A stretch of 38,261 bases of DNA from Patescibacteria group bacterium (GCA_018818145.1 JAHIST010000006.1:1-38261); one strand, 5' to 3'. Shown: positions 1-8,236, counted from the stretch's first letter. Translations and numbers: made by a program. The notes: generated from the letters alone by a model not told the origin.

Positions 1-392
1 AAGTTTTTGAAAGCCCGCTTCATCGCTAATTTCGTCGCTGCAAGAATATTTATTTTATCTATAATTTTTTCTGAAACGACACCAATTCCCCATTTGATAT
101 CCGGATGGCTAATTAAAACCTTATACCATTTATCGCGCTGTTTGGCCGAAAGTTTTTTGGAATCGCGAATCCCCTTTTTTGTCATTCCCGCGAAAGCGGG
201 AATCCAGTTTTTTTTTCTGGATCCCGCATCAAGTGCGGGATGACAGAATATAACTGCCGCCGCGACAACCGGTCCGGCCAAGGGCCCGCGGCCGGCTTCG
301 TCCAAGCCCACGACAAACTCATAGCCTCGTTGCCAAAGCTTTCGTTCCTCTTTAAAACTGGGATAATTTTTTGTTTTTATTATCTCCTTCAT
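1..392 (-). CDS. rnhB: Ribonuclease HII, 5' part (runs off the window)
   Basis: RNase HII cleaves RNA in RNA-DNA hybrids during replication and repair. Read from the ATG at 392 on the minus strand, residues 27-48 hold the family motif GLDEAGRGPLAGPVV (acidic residues D31 and E32), and residues 77-82 read DSKKLS, a second family signature. In E. coli these two blocks are about 11 residues apart; here they are 28 apart, because a palindromic repeat (181-245) is translated in frame as about residues 49-72. The downstream sequence continues as normal RNase HII up to the window edge, with no stop or frameshift. The gene is divergent from the membrane protein at 432, with only 39 bp between the starts. 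No strong Shine-Dalgarno precedes the ATG. The C-terminal part, with the remaining catalytic acids, is outside the window. Confidence 0.93.
   Translation of the reverse strand, partial: MKEIIKTKNYPSFKEERKLWQRGYEFVVGLDEAGRGPLAGPVVAAAVIFCHPALDAGSRKKNWIPAFAGMTKKGIRDSKKLSAKQRDKWYKVLISHPDIKWGIGVVSEKIIDKINILAATKLAMKRAFKN
181..245. repeat. GTCATTCCCGC palindromic repeat inside rnhB
   Basis: The unit begins GTCATTCCCGCGAAAGCGGG and ends GTGCGGGATGAC, so its outer ends are imperfect inverted repeats and it holds two smaller hairpins. It is the same family as copies at 8237, 8600, 9734 and 13566. On the rnhB strand it has no stop codon and gives a peptide containing WIPAFAGMT. It lies entirely in the loop between two conserved rnhB blocks. 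Confidence 0.92.
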
Positions 393-419
393 CTTCTTGT
401 ATATTAGCAGCAATTTTCA

Positions 420-429
420 TATAATTATA
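420..429. promoter_or_regulatory. Overlapping divergent -10 boxes
   Basis: A palindromic ATATAATTATA core gives TATAAT on the plus strand (420-425) and TATAAT on the minus strand (429-424). The plus-strand box ends 6 nt before the ATG at 432, which predicts a leaderless transcript. The minus-strand box lies about 30 nt before the rnhB ATG at 392. No clear -35 box is visible on either side, so this is a motif-only call. Confidence 0.45.
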
Positions 430-431
430 CC

Positions 432-1037
432 ATGACCGAAAACAAACTAGGATTAAATTGGTCGGCTGTGGAGAAAGCCTTGGCCGAGGGAACTTTTTCT
501 GGCTACAAAGTCGGAATTTTGGAAACCGAAAAGCTTTTTAACGAAATGTTCAAGGCCAAAAAAATCCCCGGCTCCACGGTTGAACGGAAAACCAAATACA
601 TTAAGCGCTTTTTAAGCTTGCCCGACAAACTAGAATACGGCCGGAATATCTATGAAAGAATAATTAATGAGCCGCATTTTGAAATCTCGCGTGAAGAAAC
701 CAAACACGTAATTTCCGGCTATTGGCAAGCCATGCTGGATATTGAAGAAGCGGTGCAAAGCTTATCGCTCTGGGAAAAAATTACTCTGCGCGCCAGATAT
801 ATTTTTGGCACAGCGCTGAAAAATTTAAAAATTATCGCAGCGACAATTCTGGGGGCAACAGCGGTTATTTGGTTTTTGGGCGAAACTGTTTGGGGACAAA
901 AAATCAGCCGTGCGGTTGTCATTGGCAATCACTTTTTTATTTTTAAAATACTTTTTTGGAGCACGATTGTTTTAGTCTCGTTAATAATTATCGGCGGATT
1001 ATTATTTTTTATCCTGCGCAGGAAACGACACTTCTGA
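432..1037 (+). CDS. Conserved-looking membrane protein of unknown function
   Basis: The 201-residue protein has a soluble, charged N-terminal part (about residues 1-125, helix-rich, Lys/Glu-rich) and two hydrophobic segments at about 134-152 and 168-195. It ends in a basic RRKRHF tail, so it is probably anchored in the inner membrane with a cytoplasmic C-terminus. I do not recognise a catalytic motif. It is divergent from rnhB and lies 121 bp before dnaE on the same strand. There is no Shine-Dalgarno sequence; a TATAAT box directly upstream suggests leaderless translation. Function unknown. Confidence 0.75.
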   Translation: MTENKLGLNWSAVEKALAEGTFSGYKVGILETEKLFNEMFKAKKIPGSTVERKTKYIKRFLSLPDKLEYGRNIYERIINEPHFEISREETKHVISGYWQAMLDIEEAVQSLSLWEKITLRARYIFGTALKNLKIIAATILGATAVIWFLGETVWGQKISRAVVIGNHFFIFKILFWSTIVLVSLIIIGGLLFFILRRKRHF

Positions 1038-1158
1038 AAATTTTCAATTATCAATTTACAATGAATTTTCAATTGAAAATTTAGAAAATTGATTATTGAT
1101 TAAAAATTGAAAATTGGAAAATTAAAAATTAAGTCTTGTTTAATAGAAAAAATAACTA
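1038..1158. repeat. AT-rich word-repeat spacer
   Basis: The spacer before dnaE is built from variants of the word AATTGAAAATT in both orientations, and no gene or clear promoter is visible. Similar spacers occur at 25781-25899 and 32984-33094, and the same word is translated inside the pilin gene at 35588-35621. Confidence 0.7.
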
Positions 1159-4100
1159 ATGCAAAAGTTTACACACTTACATGTACATAGCCATTTTAGT
1201 CTTTTAGACGGTCTCCCTAAAATTGACCCGCTAATTGACCGCGCGCTGGAACTGGGAATGGATTCGCTGGCAATAACGGATCACGGCTCTCTCTACGGAG
1301 CCGTTGAATTTTATAAAAAAGCTAAAGCCAAGGGGTTAAAGCCGATTATCGGGTCGGAAATGTACGTGGCGCCTGCCAGCCGCCTAAGCAAACAGCCCCG
1401 GATTGACGATAAAAATTATCACCTGATAGTTTTGGTCAAAAATAAAACCGGCTATCAAAATTTAGTTTATTTAACGACCAGCGCGTGGCTGGAAGGATTT
1501 TATTATAAACCCCGCATTGATAAAGAACTGCTGCGGCAGTATTCAGAAGGCCTGATTGCCACCTCCGCTTGCCTGGCCGGAGAAATTGCCAGAGCCATTG
1601 AAGCCGGACATCCCGAAAAAGCCGAAGCGCTCGCTTTGGAATACCAGGAAATTTTTGGCAAAGGAAATTTTTATCTGGAAATAGAACACCATCCCAACCT
1701 CGGCGACCAGGCCAAGGTCAACGAAACGCTCAAAAAAATTTCCAAGAAATTGAATATTCCCCTGGTCTGTGCTCATGATGTGCACTACATCAAACCGGAA
1801 GAGGCCCAGGCACAGGATATTTTAATGTTGGTCAATACCAGCGCCAGCCTTGAAGACCAAGACCGCCTGACGCTCAAAGCCGATGATTTTTCGCTGCGGC
1901 CGCCCCAGGATATGATTGACTGGTTTAAAGACGTGCCCGAATCCATTGCCAATACACAAAAAATTGTCGCTGAATGCAATTTTGAATTTGAACTGGGCAA
2001 ATACCAGCTGCCTCATTTCAAAGTTCCTTCGGGTAAATCGCCAGAAGATTTTTTGCGCCAGCTGGCCTACGAAGGACTGGAAAAGAAATATCCGGGCAAT
2101 GGCGAGGAAGTCCGCAAAAGACTGGAATACGAACTTTCGGTCATTGCCAAAACCGGCTTTGCCTCATATTTTTTAATCGTGCATGATTTTGTCAGCTGGG
2201 CCAGACAAAACGGCATTGTCGTCGGCCCGGGGCGCGGTTCGGCTGCCGGCTCAATTGTTTCGTATCTTTTAAACATCACCAGCATTGACCCGCTAAAATA
2301 TGACCTGCTATTTGAAAGATTTCTGAATCCGGAAAGAATTTCTATGCCCGATATTGACCTTGACTTTGCCGACACGCGGCGCGATGAAGTCATCAGTTAT
2401 GTGCGCCAAAAATACGGCGAAGACCATGTGGCGCAAATCATCACTTTTGGAACAATGGCCGCCCGCGCCGCTATCCGCGACACCGGCCGCGCCATGGGCA
2501 TTTCCTACCAGCTTTGCGACCAGGCGGCCAAGACAGTTCCTTTTGCGGTTGGCATGACGCTGGAAAAAGCGCTCAACGAATCAGTAGAGCTCAAACAACT
2601 ATATGAGTCTGACGAACAAGTTAAAAAACTGATTGACACGGCCAAAATTCTTGAAGGCGTGGCGCGACACGCCTCCACCCACGCGGCCGGTGTCGTTATT
2701 ACCAAAGATCCTTTAAGCAAAGTGGTGCCGCTTCAGCATCCCACGCAGGATGACAACGCCATTGTCACGCAATATGAAATGCACGCGATAGAAGACTTGG
2801 GCTTGCTCAAAATGGATTTTTTGGGCCTGAAAACTTTGACGCAAATTGAAAACACCATCAAAATAGTCAAAAACACCAAAAACATAGATATTGATATTTC
2901 TGGTCTGGCGCTGGAAGACCAGAAAACTTACAAGCTCCTGCAGGAGGCCAGAACGACGGGCGTCTTCCAGTTGGAATCGGGCGGTATGAAAAGAAATTTG
3001 AAAGAGCTCAAACCGACTGTCTTTGAAGATATCATTGCCATGGTCGCGCTTTACCGTCCGGGCCCCATGGACCTGATACCGGATTTTATCGCGCGCAAAC
3101 ACGGCCACAATAAAATTGAATATATTGATGCGGGGCTTGAACCAATCCTGAAAAACACTTACGGCATCGTGGTGTATCAGGAACAGGTCATGGAGATTGC
3201 GGGGAAGCTCGCCGGCTTTACCATGCCCCAAGCCGACACTTTGCGCAAAGCCATGGGTAAAAAAATCAAAAAGCTGATGGACGAGCAAAAAAATAAATTA
3301 ATTGACGGCATGATTAAAAATAGCATCGCCGGCGCCACGGCCGAGCGTATTTGGGAATTCATTGAGCCTTTCGCCCAATACGGCTTCAATAAATCTCATG
3401 CCACCTGCTACGCTTTACTGGGCTACCAGACTGCTTATCTTAAAGCCCATTTCCCCACTGAATTTATGGCCGCTTTGATGAATTCAGAGCTGGACGACAT
3501 TGAACGCGTGGCTTTTTTGGTAGACGAATGCCATAGTATGAACATTGAAGTTTTGCCGCCGGACATTAACGAAAGCCTGGGAAATTTTACGGTGATCAAC
3601 CCCCACACCTTAAAAAAATATAATGACCAGCGCAAGATAAATTTATCCGAGGACGAAAAAGACCGAAACGAGACAATAGAGCAAAAAGGTATGGGGGCAA
3701 AAGATCATGTAATCCGCTTTGGTTTAAACGCTGTCAAAAATGTCGGTGAAAACATTGTCGCCGCCATTGTCAAAGAACGCAAGCGGGGCGGGCCATATAG
3801 TGTAATTTCTGAATTTATTGAGCGGGTGCAGGACAAAGATTTAAATAAAAAATCTCTGGAAAGCCTGGCTAAATGCGGAGCCATGGATAAATTGGGCGAG
3901 CGCGGCCAACTACTGGCCAATATGGAAACGCTGCTTATCTACGCCCGCGAAATGCACCGACCAAAAACCAACGGCCAAGCCAGTCTTTTCTCGGCCCCGG
4001 CCACTGGCGGCAAAAGTATTCTGCCGCCGCTGAAACTGCAGGACGCGCCGCCAGCCGGCAAAAAAGATAAGCTGACCTGGGAGAAAGAATTGCTGGGCCT

Positions 4101-4464
4101 TTATATTTCGGCCCACCCGGCAAAAGAATATGAAAAAGTGATTGAACGCCTGGCTATGCTGCCTTCCAGGATTCCCAAAGAACTGCTCGGCCAGCGCACC
4201 AAAATCGGCGGTGCCATCACCAACATCCACAAAATCATCACCAAGGCCGGGCATCCCATGCTCTTTGTGATGATTGAAGACTCCAAAGCTCGCATTGAAA
4301 CGCTCATTTTTCCCAAAGTGCTTGAGCGCACCGCCACTATGTGGCAGGAAGGCAAAATCGTCCTGATTTCCGGCCGGCTGGACGACAAAGACGGAAATTT
4401 AAAATTATTAGCCGAAGAAGTGCAGGAATTGAATGAGAATCATTTGAAGAATTTTAGACAATAA
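1159..4464 (+). CDS. dnaE: DNA polymerase III alpha subunit
   Basis: Replicative polymerase of the C family, DnaE1 type. At 1101 residues it is close to the usual ~1160. The N-terminal PHP domain starts with HLHVHSHFSLLDG (about 7-19). The polymerase core has GPGRGSAAGS (356-365), PDIDLDF (397-403, acids D398 and D400) and KMDFLGL with the third acid D553, matching the E. coli catalytic triad in spacing. A finger/thumb signature YRPGPMDLIP follows. An internal clamp-binding motif QASLF lies at 940-944, and an OB-fold region occupies about 1000-1090. About 40 extra residues lie between the PPDINES block and IRFGLNAVKNVG (about 797-855). No Shine-Dalgarno is visible before the ATG. Confidence 0.97.
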   Translation: MQKFTHLHVHSHFSLLDGLPKIDPLIDRALELGMDSLAITDHGSLYGAVEFYKKAKAKGLKPIIGSEMYVAPASRLSKQPRIDDKNYHLIVLVKNKTGYQNLVYLTTSAWLEGFYYKPRIDKELLRQYSEGLIATSACLAGEIARAIEAGHPEKAEALALEYQEIFGKGNFYLEIEHHPNLGDQAKVNETLKKISKKLNIPLVCAHDVHYIKPEEAQAQDILMLVNTSASLEDQDRLTLKADDFSLRPPQDMIDWFKDVPESIANTQKIVAECNFEFELGKYQLPHFKVPSGKSPEDFLRQLAYEGLEKKYPGNGEEVRKRLEYELSVIAKTGFASYFLIVHDFVSWARQNGIVVGPGRGSAAGSIVSYLLNITSIDPLKYDLLFERFLNPERISMPDIDLDFADTRRDEVISYVRQKYGEDHVAQIITFGTMAARAAIRDTGRAMGISYQLCDQAAKTVPFAVGMTLEKALNESVELKQLYESDEQVKKLIDTAKILEGVARHASTHAAGVVITKDPLSKVVPLQHPTQDDNAIVTQYEMHAIEDLGLLKMDFLGLKTLTQIENTIKIVKNTKNIDIDISGLALEDQKTYKLLQEARTTGVFQLESGGMKRNLKELKPTVFEDIIAMVALYRPGPMDLIPDFIARKHGHNKIEYIDAGLEPILKNTYGIVVYQEQVMEIAGKLAGFTMPQADTLRKAMGKKIKKLMDEQKNKLIDGMIKNSIAGATAERIWEFIEPFAQYGFNKSHATCYALLGYQTAYLKAHFPTEFMAALMNSELDDIERVAFLVDECHSMNIEVLPPDINESLGNFTVINPHTLKKYNDQRKINLSEDEKDRNETIEQKGMGAKDHVIRFGLNAVKNVGENIVAAIVKERKRGGPYSVISEFIERVQDKDLNKKSLESLAKCGAMDKLGERGQLLANMETLLIYAREMHRPKTNGQASLFSAPATGGKSILPPLKLQDAPPAGKKDKLTWEKELLGLYISAHPAKEYEKVIERLAMLPSRIPKELLGQRTKIGGAITNIHKIITKAGHPMLFVMIEDSKARIETLIFPKVLERTATMWQEGKIVLISGRLDDKDGNLKLLAEEVQELNENHLKNFRQ

Positions 4465-4538
4465 TTATTAATATTGACCAAAAAATTTCTTTAAGATATA
4501 CTTGAAAATCGATCTTTAAAAAATAAGGAGGCGAAAAT

Positions 4539-5552
4539 ATGAAATATACAGACAGAGTATATGGAGAATTTAAAATCACAGAACCGGTTATTTTGGAACT
4601 TGTAAAATCTTACCCGCTCCAAAGATTAAAAGGAGTGGACCTTGGAGGCTATAATCCGCATTGGGTGAAGCCAGCTACGGATACCGGTAAATATGATCAC
4701 AGCCGATTTGCTCATTCGGTAGGTGTCTATCTTTTGCTTCGTGAATATAATGCTCCCATTGAAGAGCAAATCGCCGGCTTAATCCACGATGTTTCTCATT
4801 CGGCCTTTTCCCACTGCATTGACTATGTCCTGGATACCGGTTCAGAAAAAGAACACAATCACCAAGATAATGTTTTTGAAAGATTTACAGAAAAGACGGA
4901 GATACCGCAGATGCTCAAACAACACGGATTCAATCCAAAATACATTCTGGATGATAGCCATTTCCCGTTGAAAGAAAATAATCTGCCAGATTTATGCGCT
5001 GACAGAATTGATTATTCCTTGAGAACAGCGGTAATTTTTGACGAGCTTGATGATGAAAGCAAAAAATATCTTCTGGATAATTTAACGGCTGAAAACAATA
5101 AGTGGGTTTTTAGAGATTTTGAAAGCGCCAAAAGATACGCGGAATTGTTCCTTAAAATTAACATAATTTATTACGCCGGCCTTCCTTCGGCGATCATGTT
5201 CAGAACAGTCGGCGATTGCCTGCGATACGCCCTGCAAAAAGGATACATTTCAGAAGACAACCTCTATACAACCGACAAATTAGTGATAGAAAAAATTGAA
5301 GAATTTTTGGATAAAGATGAAAGACTAAAGCTTCTTTTTAACCGGATGAATAACAAAGTTAGAATCATTAATAATCCAAACGATTATGATGCCAGCGTCT
5401 TTTGCAAATCAAGAGTTGTTGACCCTTTGTTTAAACATTTGTTTAAACACGGGAAAGAAAAAAAACGTGTATCCGAAGTTAATTCAGATTGGGCCAAGAT
5501 ACTTAAACAAGAATCAAAGCCAAAACAGTATTTTTTGAAATTTGATAAATGA
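4539..5552 (+). CDS. HD-superfamily phosphohydrolase (dNTPase/SAMHD1-like)
   Basis: The 337-residue protein carries the HD metal-binding signature: H54/R56/H59 in DHSRFAHSVG, H83-D84 in LIHDVSHSAFSH, and a later Asp in DLCADRIDYS (about 151-160). This pattern fits the COG1078-type hydrolases related to dGTP triphosphohydrolases, which cleave deoxynucleoside triphosphates. The substrate cannot be read from the sequence. It has a strong AAGGAGG ribosome site 8-9 nt before the ATG, unlike dnaE just upstream, and is followed by its own terminator. Together these suggest an independently transcribed, possibly acquired gene. A dNTP-related role would fit the nucleotide genes at 18.6-21.7 kb, but that is inference. 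Confidence 0.85.
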   Translation: MKYTDRVYGEFKITEPVILELVKSYPLQRLKGVDLGGYNPHWVKPATDTGKYDHSRFAHSVGVYLLLREYNAPIEEQIAGLIHDVSHSAFSHCIDYVLDTGSEKEHNHQDNVFERFTEKTEIPQMLKQHGFNPKYILDDSHFPLKENNLPDLCADRIDYSLRTAVIFDELDDESKKYLLDNLTAENNKWVFRDFESAKRYAELFLKINIIYYAGLPSAIMFRTVGDCLRYALQKGYISEDNLYTTDKLVIEKIEEFLDKDERLKLLFNRMNNKVRIINNPNDYDASVFCKSRVVDPLFKHLFKHGKEKKRVSEVNSDWAKILKQESKPKQYFLKFDK

Positions 5553-5571
5553 AATTTAATCAAAAACTTTA

Positions 5572-5605
5572 AGCTCCTAGCGGTCTCCGCTCGGAGCTTT
5601 TTTTA
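5572..5605 (+). terminator. Rho-independent terminator after the HD gene
   Basis: AAGCTCC and GGAGCTT arms enclose a second short hairpin (AGCGG/CCGCT) and are followed by a run of seven T. It lies 20 nt after the HD gene stop codon. Confidence 0.85.
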
Positions 5606-5640
5606 AACGGCTCAACGGCAATTGCCCGTTGAGCCGTTTG
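5606..5640. repeat. Perfect 14-bp inverted repeat
   Basis: Arms AAACGGCTCAACGG (5606-5619) and CCGTTGAGCCGTTT (5627-5640) face each other across a 7-nt loop directly after the terminator. It may be a second, bidirectional terminator or another palindromic repeat. From here to about 5725 I see no gene. Confidence 0.75.
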
Positions 5641-5724
5641 TTCTGCCGTCTCGCGCGGGGCAAACTTCAAAAAGAGCAAAGGATAAATACTACGACTAAC
5701 ACGGACTCATGGCACAAGGATTTA

Positions 5725-5752
5725 TTGACAATTTTCTCTACTGATTTAAAAT
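5725..5752 (+). promoter_or_regulatory. Sigma70-type promoter of the T-box leader
   Basis: TTGACA (5725-5730) and TAAAAT (5747-5752) are separated by 16 nt, predicting a start near 5759 at the beginning of the T-box leader. Confidence 0.6.
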
Positions 5753-5790
5753 ATACTTAAGAGCGATGACGCAGACTAACCACCTGCTGA

Positions 5791-5825
5791 CCCCAATTAG
5801 ATAGCGCTTCGCGCATCTAACGGGG
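5791..5825. repeat. CCCC..TTAGAT..ATCTAACGGGG hairpin in the T-box leader (copy 1)
   Basis: The arms CCCCaaTTAGAT and ATCTAACGGGG enclose a GCGCTTCGCGC hairpin. The unit is the same family as 5851-5887, 15264-15294 (inside gatB) and 37157-37200 (inside a pseudopilin gene). Confidence 0.85.
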
Positions 5826-5850
5826 TAAAGCTCGCGTAAGCAGCCGACGA

Positions 5851-5887
5851 TACCCCATTAGATAATGCTTCGTATATCTAACGGGGC
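5851..5887. repeat. CCCC..TTAGAT..ATCTAACGGGG hairpin in the T-box leader (copy 2)
   Basis: A second copy of the same palindrome, with a different inner loop, lies 25 nt after the first. Both would extend helices or loops of the T-box RNA rather than break its conserved antiterminator. Confidence 0.85.
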
Positions 5888-5952
5888 AAGACAGGCGTAA
5901 AAAGTGGTCCGGTTTGTATAATCGGGCAACTTGGGTGGAACCGCGAGGTTAA

Positions 5953-5983
5953 CCCTCCTTCGCTAAAGCTACGGAGGGCGAAG
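5953..5983. repeat. CTTCGCTAAAGCTACGG palindrome in the antiterminator loop
   Basis: CCCTCC and GGAGGG arms enclose TTCGCTAAAGCTAC. Related copies occur at 13573-13605 and 13652-13678 (both inside miaA) and at 29535-29562 (inside the split tRNA). It lies exactly between the two halves of the T-box antiterminator. Confidence 0.8.
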
Positions 5984-5984
5984 A

Positions 5985-6045
5985 AAAAACCCCGTCCCAA
6001 GAATTTGCTTTTTTGGCAAATTTTTGAGATGGGGCTTTAGTTTTT
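5985..6045 (+). terminator. T-box terminator hairpin
   Basis: The 5' arm AACCCCGTCCCAAGAATTTGC pairs imperfectly with GCAAATTTTTGAGATGGGG across a short T-rich loop, followed by CTTTAGTTTTT. The 5' arm overlaps the antiterminator partner, as expected for a T-box switch. Confidence 0.83.
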
Positions 6046-6058
6046 ACGTCCCTCCTTT

Positions 6059-6310
6059 TCAATGACTTTTTTTGGGAAACTGTGAGGGCTCGCGGTCGTG
6101 GCAACCGCAATTCCGACAGTCAACCAGCAGCCGCAGAACCGACGCCCCAAACTCGTCAAACACATTCGCGAAGCTAACCGAACACTGACCTTTATCGGCA
6201 ACCTTGGTCCCGCATTGCGGACAATAAAGAGTCACCTCCTCCGGCAGCTCTACCGAGCCAGATCTTGATTTTGTCAAAATACCAAGACCTATTCTAGTTT
6301 TAACACTCAT
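6059..6310 (-). CDS. Small zinc-ribbon protein, unknown function
   Basis: Read from the ATG at 6310 the protein has 83 residues. Two cysteine pairs, CPQC at 30-33 and CRNC at 65-68, look like a zinc ribbon, with a possible extra ligand in the following GCH. The ATG is preferred over the GTG one codon upstream because AAAGGAGG lies 7 nt before it, a strong ribosome site. The gene is antisense to the path from the T-box leader to thrS, so transcription from the T-box promoter would run across it. I do not recognise a named family. Confidence 0.68.
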   Translation of the reverse strand: MSVKTRIGLGILTKSRSGSVELPEEVTLYCPQCGTKVADKGQCSVSFANVFDEFGASVLRLLVDCRNCGCHDREPSQFPKKSH

Positions 6311-6389
6311 CACTAATCCTCCTTTCCTAAAAAATAGAATCCTACCTTATTTTAAAACAACAAATTAACAATAATAGCTTTTTAAACCT

Positions 6390-8213
6390 ATGTCAACAAA
6401 ATCAAATCAAAATAATAAATTAGATATCTTAAGGCACTCCGCCTCCCACATCCTCGCCGCCGCGGTTTTGGAAATGTTTCCCGAAGCCAAATTCGGCATC
6501 GGACCAACTATTGAGGGTGGATTTTATTATGACTTTGACTTGCCCCGCACGCTAATTCCCGAAGACCTGCCTCTTTTGGAAGAGAAAATGCGCGCGATAA
6601 TAAAGCAGAATTTTTCGTTTGAGCGACAAGAAATTGAAGCCAAAAAAACACAAAAGCTTTTTGATAAAGCTGGACAACCCTACAAAGTTGAACTGATAAG
6701 AAAATTGAGTAAACAAGAAACAAGTAAACAAGTCGCAAGTAAAAATAAAAAGGCAGAAAAACTTGTCACTAAACACTTGCCACTTGTCACTATCTATAAA
6801 ACCGGAGGTTTTGTAGATTTATGCCGCGGCCCGCACCTTGATTCCACCGGCGAAATCAAAACCGATGCCTTTAAGCTTCTCAAAATTGCCGGCGCTTATT
6901 GGCGCGGGTCGGAAAAGAATAAAATGCTTCAGCGTGTTTACGGCACGGCTTTTGAGACAAAAAAAGAGCTGGATGAATATTTCAAAAAATTAGAAGAAGC
7001 CGAAAAAAGAGACCATCGCAAGTTGGGCAAAGAATTAGATTTATTTAGTAGCCACGATGAAGTAGGCGCTGGTATTTTTCTATGGCATCCAAAAGCATCA
7101 GTTATTCGTACTGTTATAGAAGACTTCTGGCGCATTGAGCATAGTAGGCGCGGTTATCAATATGTTTTCACGCCGCATATCGGTAAATTAGAACTATGGA
7201 AAATTTCCGGCCATTGGAATTTTTACCGTGAAAATATGTATACGCCGATGATAACGCCAGAAGGAGAATATATGATTAAGCCGATGAATTGCCCTTTCCA
7301 TATCTTAATTTATAAAACCAAACCCCGCTCCTATAAAGATTTGCCTATTCGTTATGGTGAGTTGGGCACCGTTTATCGTTTTGAACGGGCTGGCACGCTT
7401 CATGGATTATTGCGAGTAAGAAGCTTCACCCAGGACGATGCCCATATTTTCTGCCGCCAAGATCAATTATTAGATGAGATAATCGGTGTATTAGATTTAG
7501 CTCTCTTTATGTTGAATTCGTTTGGTTTTAAAGAGTATAAAATTGAATTATCGACTCGAGATCCCAAAGAAAAGAAAAAATACATGGGCGATGATAAAGT
7601 GTGGGATAAAGCGGAAAAGGCCCTGGCGAACGCCCTTGAAACCAAAAAGTTAAAGTATAAAATTATGCCCGGCGAAGCAAAATTTTACGGACCAGCGATT
7701 GATATTAAATTGATTGATGCCCTTGGTCGAGGCTGGCAAGGGCCGACTATTCAACTTGATTTCAATTTAGCTAAAAATTTTGACGTCAACTATATTGATC
7801 AAAAAGGCAAACCGCAACAAGCAATTATTCTCCACCGCACCGTACTTGGCTGCATGGAAAGATTTTTGGGTTGCCTAATTGAGCACTACGCCGGCGCGTT
7901 TCCGGTGTGGCTGGCGCCGGAACAGGTCTGGATTTTATCCATTGGCTCGCGGCACGAAGAATATGCTTTTAAGGTCGCCGAAAAATTGAAATCCGAAAAT
8001 ATCAGAGTTGCGGTCAAAAATGAAAACGAAACCATCGGCAAAAAAATCCGCGAGGGCGAACTTCAAAAAATCCCCTATCTTTTAGTTGTGGGCGATAAAG
8101 AAATCGCCGCCGACTCCGTCGCTGTGCGCGAACGAGGCAAGGGAGACTTGGGGCCAATGAAAGTGGACAAGTTTATAGAAAAGATCCTTAACGAGATTAA
8201 AAATAAGAATTAA
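6390..8213 (+). CDS. thrS: Threonyl-tRNA synthetase without a TGS domain
   Basis: Charges tRNA-Thr with threonine. The 607-residue protein starts directly with the editing domain (HSASHILAAAV, about 16-26) and has no N-terminal TGS domain, so it is shorter than the ~640-residue standard. The editing site continues with DLCRGPHLDSTG. Class II motifs are all present: motif 1 around LWHPKASVIRTVIEDFW, motif 2 YRFERAGTLHGLLRVRSFTQ with the zinc-binding MNCPFH upstream, motif 3 ILHRTVLGCMERFLG, then the anticodon-binding domain. About 24 residues rich in Lys, Gln and Thr (about 107-130) are an in-frame word-repeat insertion in the editing domain. No Shine-Dalgarno is seen. Regulation by the T-box leader upstream is possible but unproven. 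Confidence 0.95.
   Translation: MSTKSNQNNKLDILRHSASHILAAAVLEMFPEAKFGIGPTIEGGFYYDFDLPRTLIPEDLPLLEEKMRAIIKQNFSFERQEIEAKKTQKLFDKAGQPYKVELIRKLSKQETSKQVASKNKKAEKLVTKHLPLVTIYKTGGFVDLCRGPHLDSTGEIKTDAFKLLKIAGAYWRGSEKNKMLQRVYGTAFETKKELDEYFKKLEEAEKRDHRKLGKELDLFSSHDEVGAGIFLWHPKASVIRTVIEDFWRIEHSRRGYQYVFTPHIGKLELWKISGHWNFYRENMYTPMITPEGEYMIKPMNCPFHILIYKTKPRSYKDLPIRYGELGTVYRFERAGTLHGLLRVRSFTQDDAHIFCRQDQLLDEIIGVLDLALFMLNSFGFKEYKIELSTRDPKEKKKYMGDDKVWDKAEKALANALETKKLKYKIMPGEAKFYGPAIDIKLIDALGRGWQGPTIQLDFNLAKNFDVNYIDQKGKPQQAIILHRTVLGCMERFLGCLIEHYAGAFPVWLAPEQVWILSIGSRHEEYAFKVAEKLKSENIRVAVKNENETIGKKIREGELQKIPYLLVVGDKEIAADSVAVRERGKGDLGPMKVDKFIEKILNEIKNKN
6709..6790. repeat. In-frame word repeat inside thrS
   Basis: Short words of the type AACAAGTAAACAAGT, ACTTGTCACTAAACACTTGC and CACTTGTCACT fill a linker of the editing domain. 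They keep the reading frame. Other ThrRS proteins go directly from the YKxELI block to the GGFVDLCRGPH block here. Confidence 0.65.
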
Positions 8214-8236
8214 TCACTGTAATATCTACTCCCTTT

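Larger units (their letters stand above)
5759..6045 (+). promoter_or_regulatory. T-box riboswitch leader (unusual, repeat-laden)
   Basis: T-box RNAs sense uncharged tRNA and prevent early termination. The hallmark T-box sequence GGGTGGAACCGCGAG is at 5933-5947. Its partner CCCGTCCCAAG at 5991-6001 can form the antiterminator, and it also begins the 5' arm of a strong terminator (5985-6045). The tRNA-acceptor-binding bulge reads TGGA, which predicts a U73 discriminator on the sensed tRNA. Upstream, ACCAC (5779-5783) and GTGGT (5904-5908) can close a stem, but I cannot assign a specifier codon with confidence. Three palindromes (5791-5825, 5851-5887, 5953-5983) sit in loop positions. The nearest plus-strand gene is thrS at 6390, but a minus-strand gene lies between them. 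Confidence 0.82.

Noticed and set aside
7..243. A plus-strand ORF of 78 codons opposite rnhB.
   Set aside because: It is the complement of rnhB and its repeat; the minus strand carries the RNase HII motifs.
5606..5887. CRISPR array from the regularly spaced CCCC..GGGG palindromes.
   Set aside because: Only two copies with different inner parts, no spacers, no cas genes; they lie in a T-box leader.
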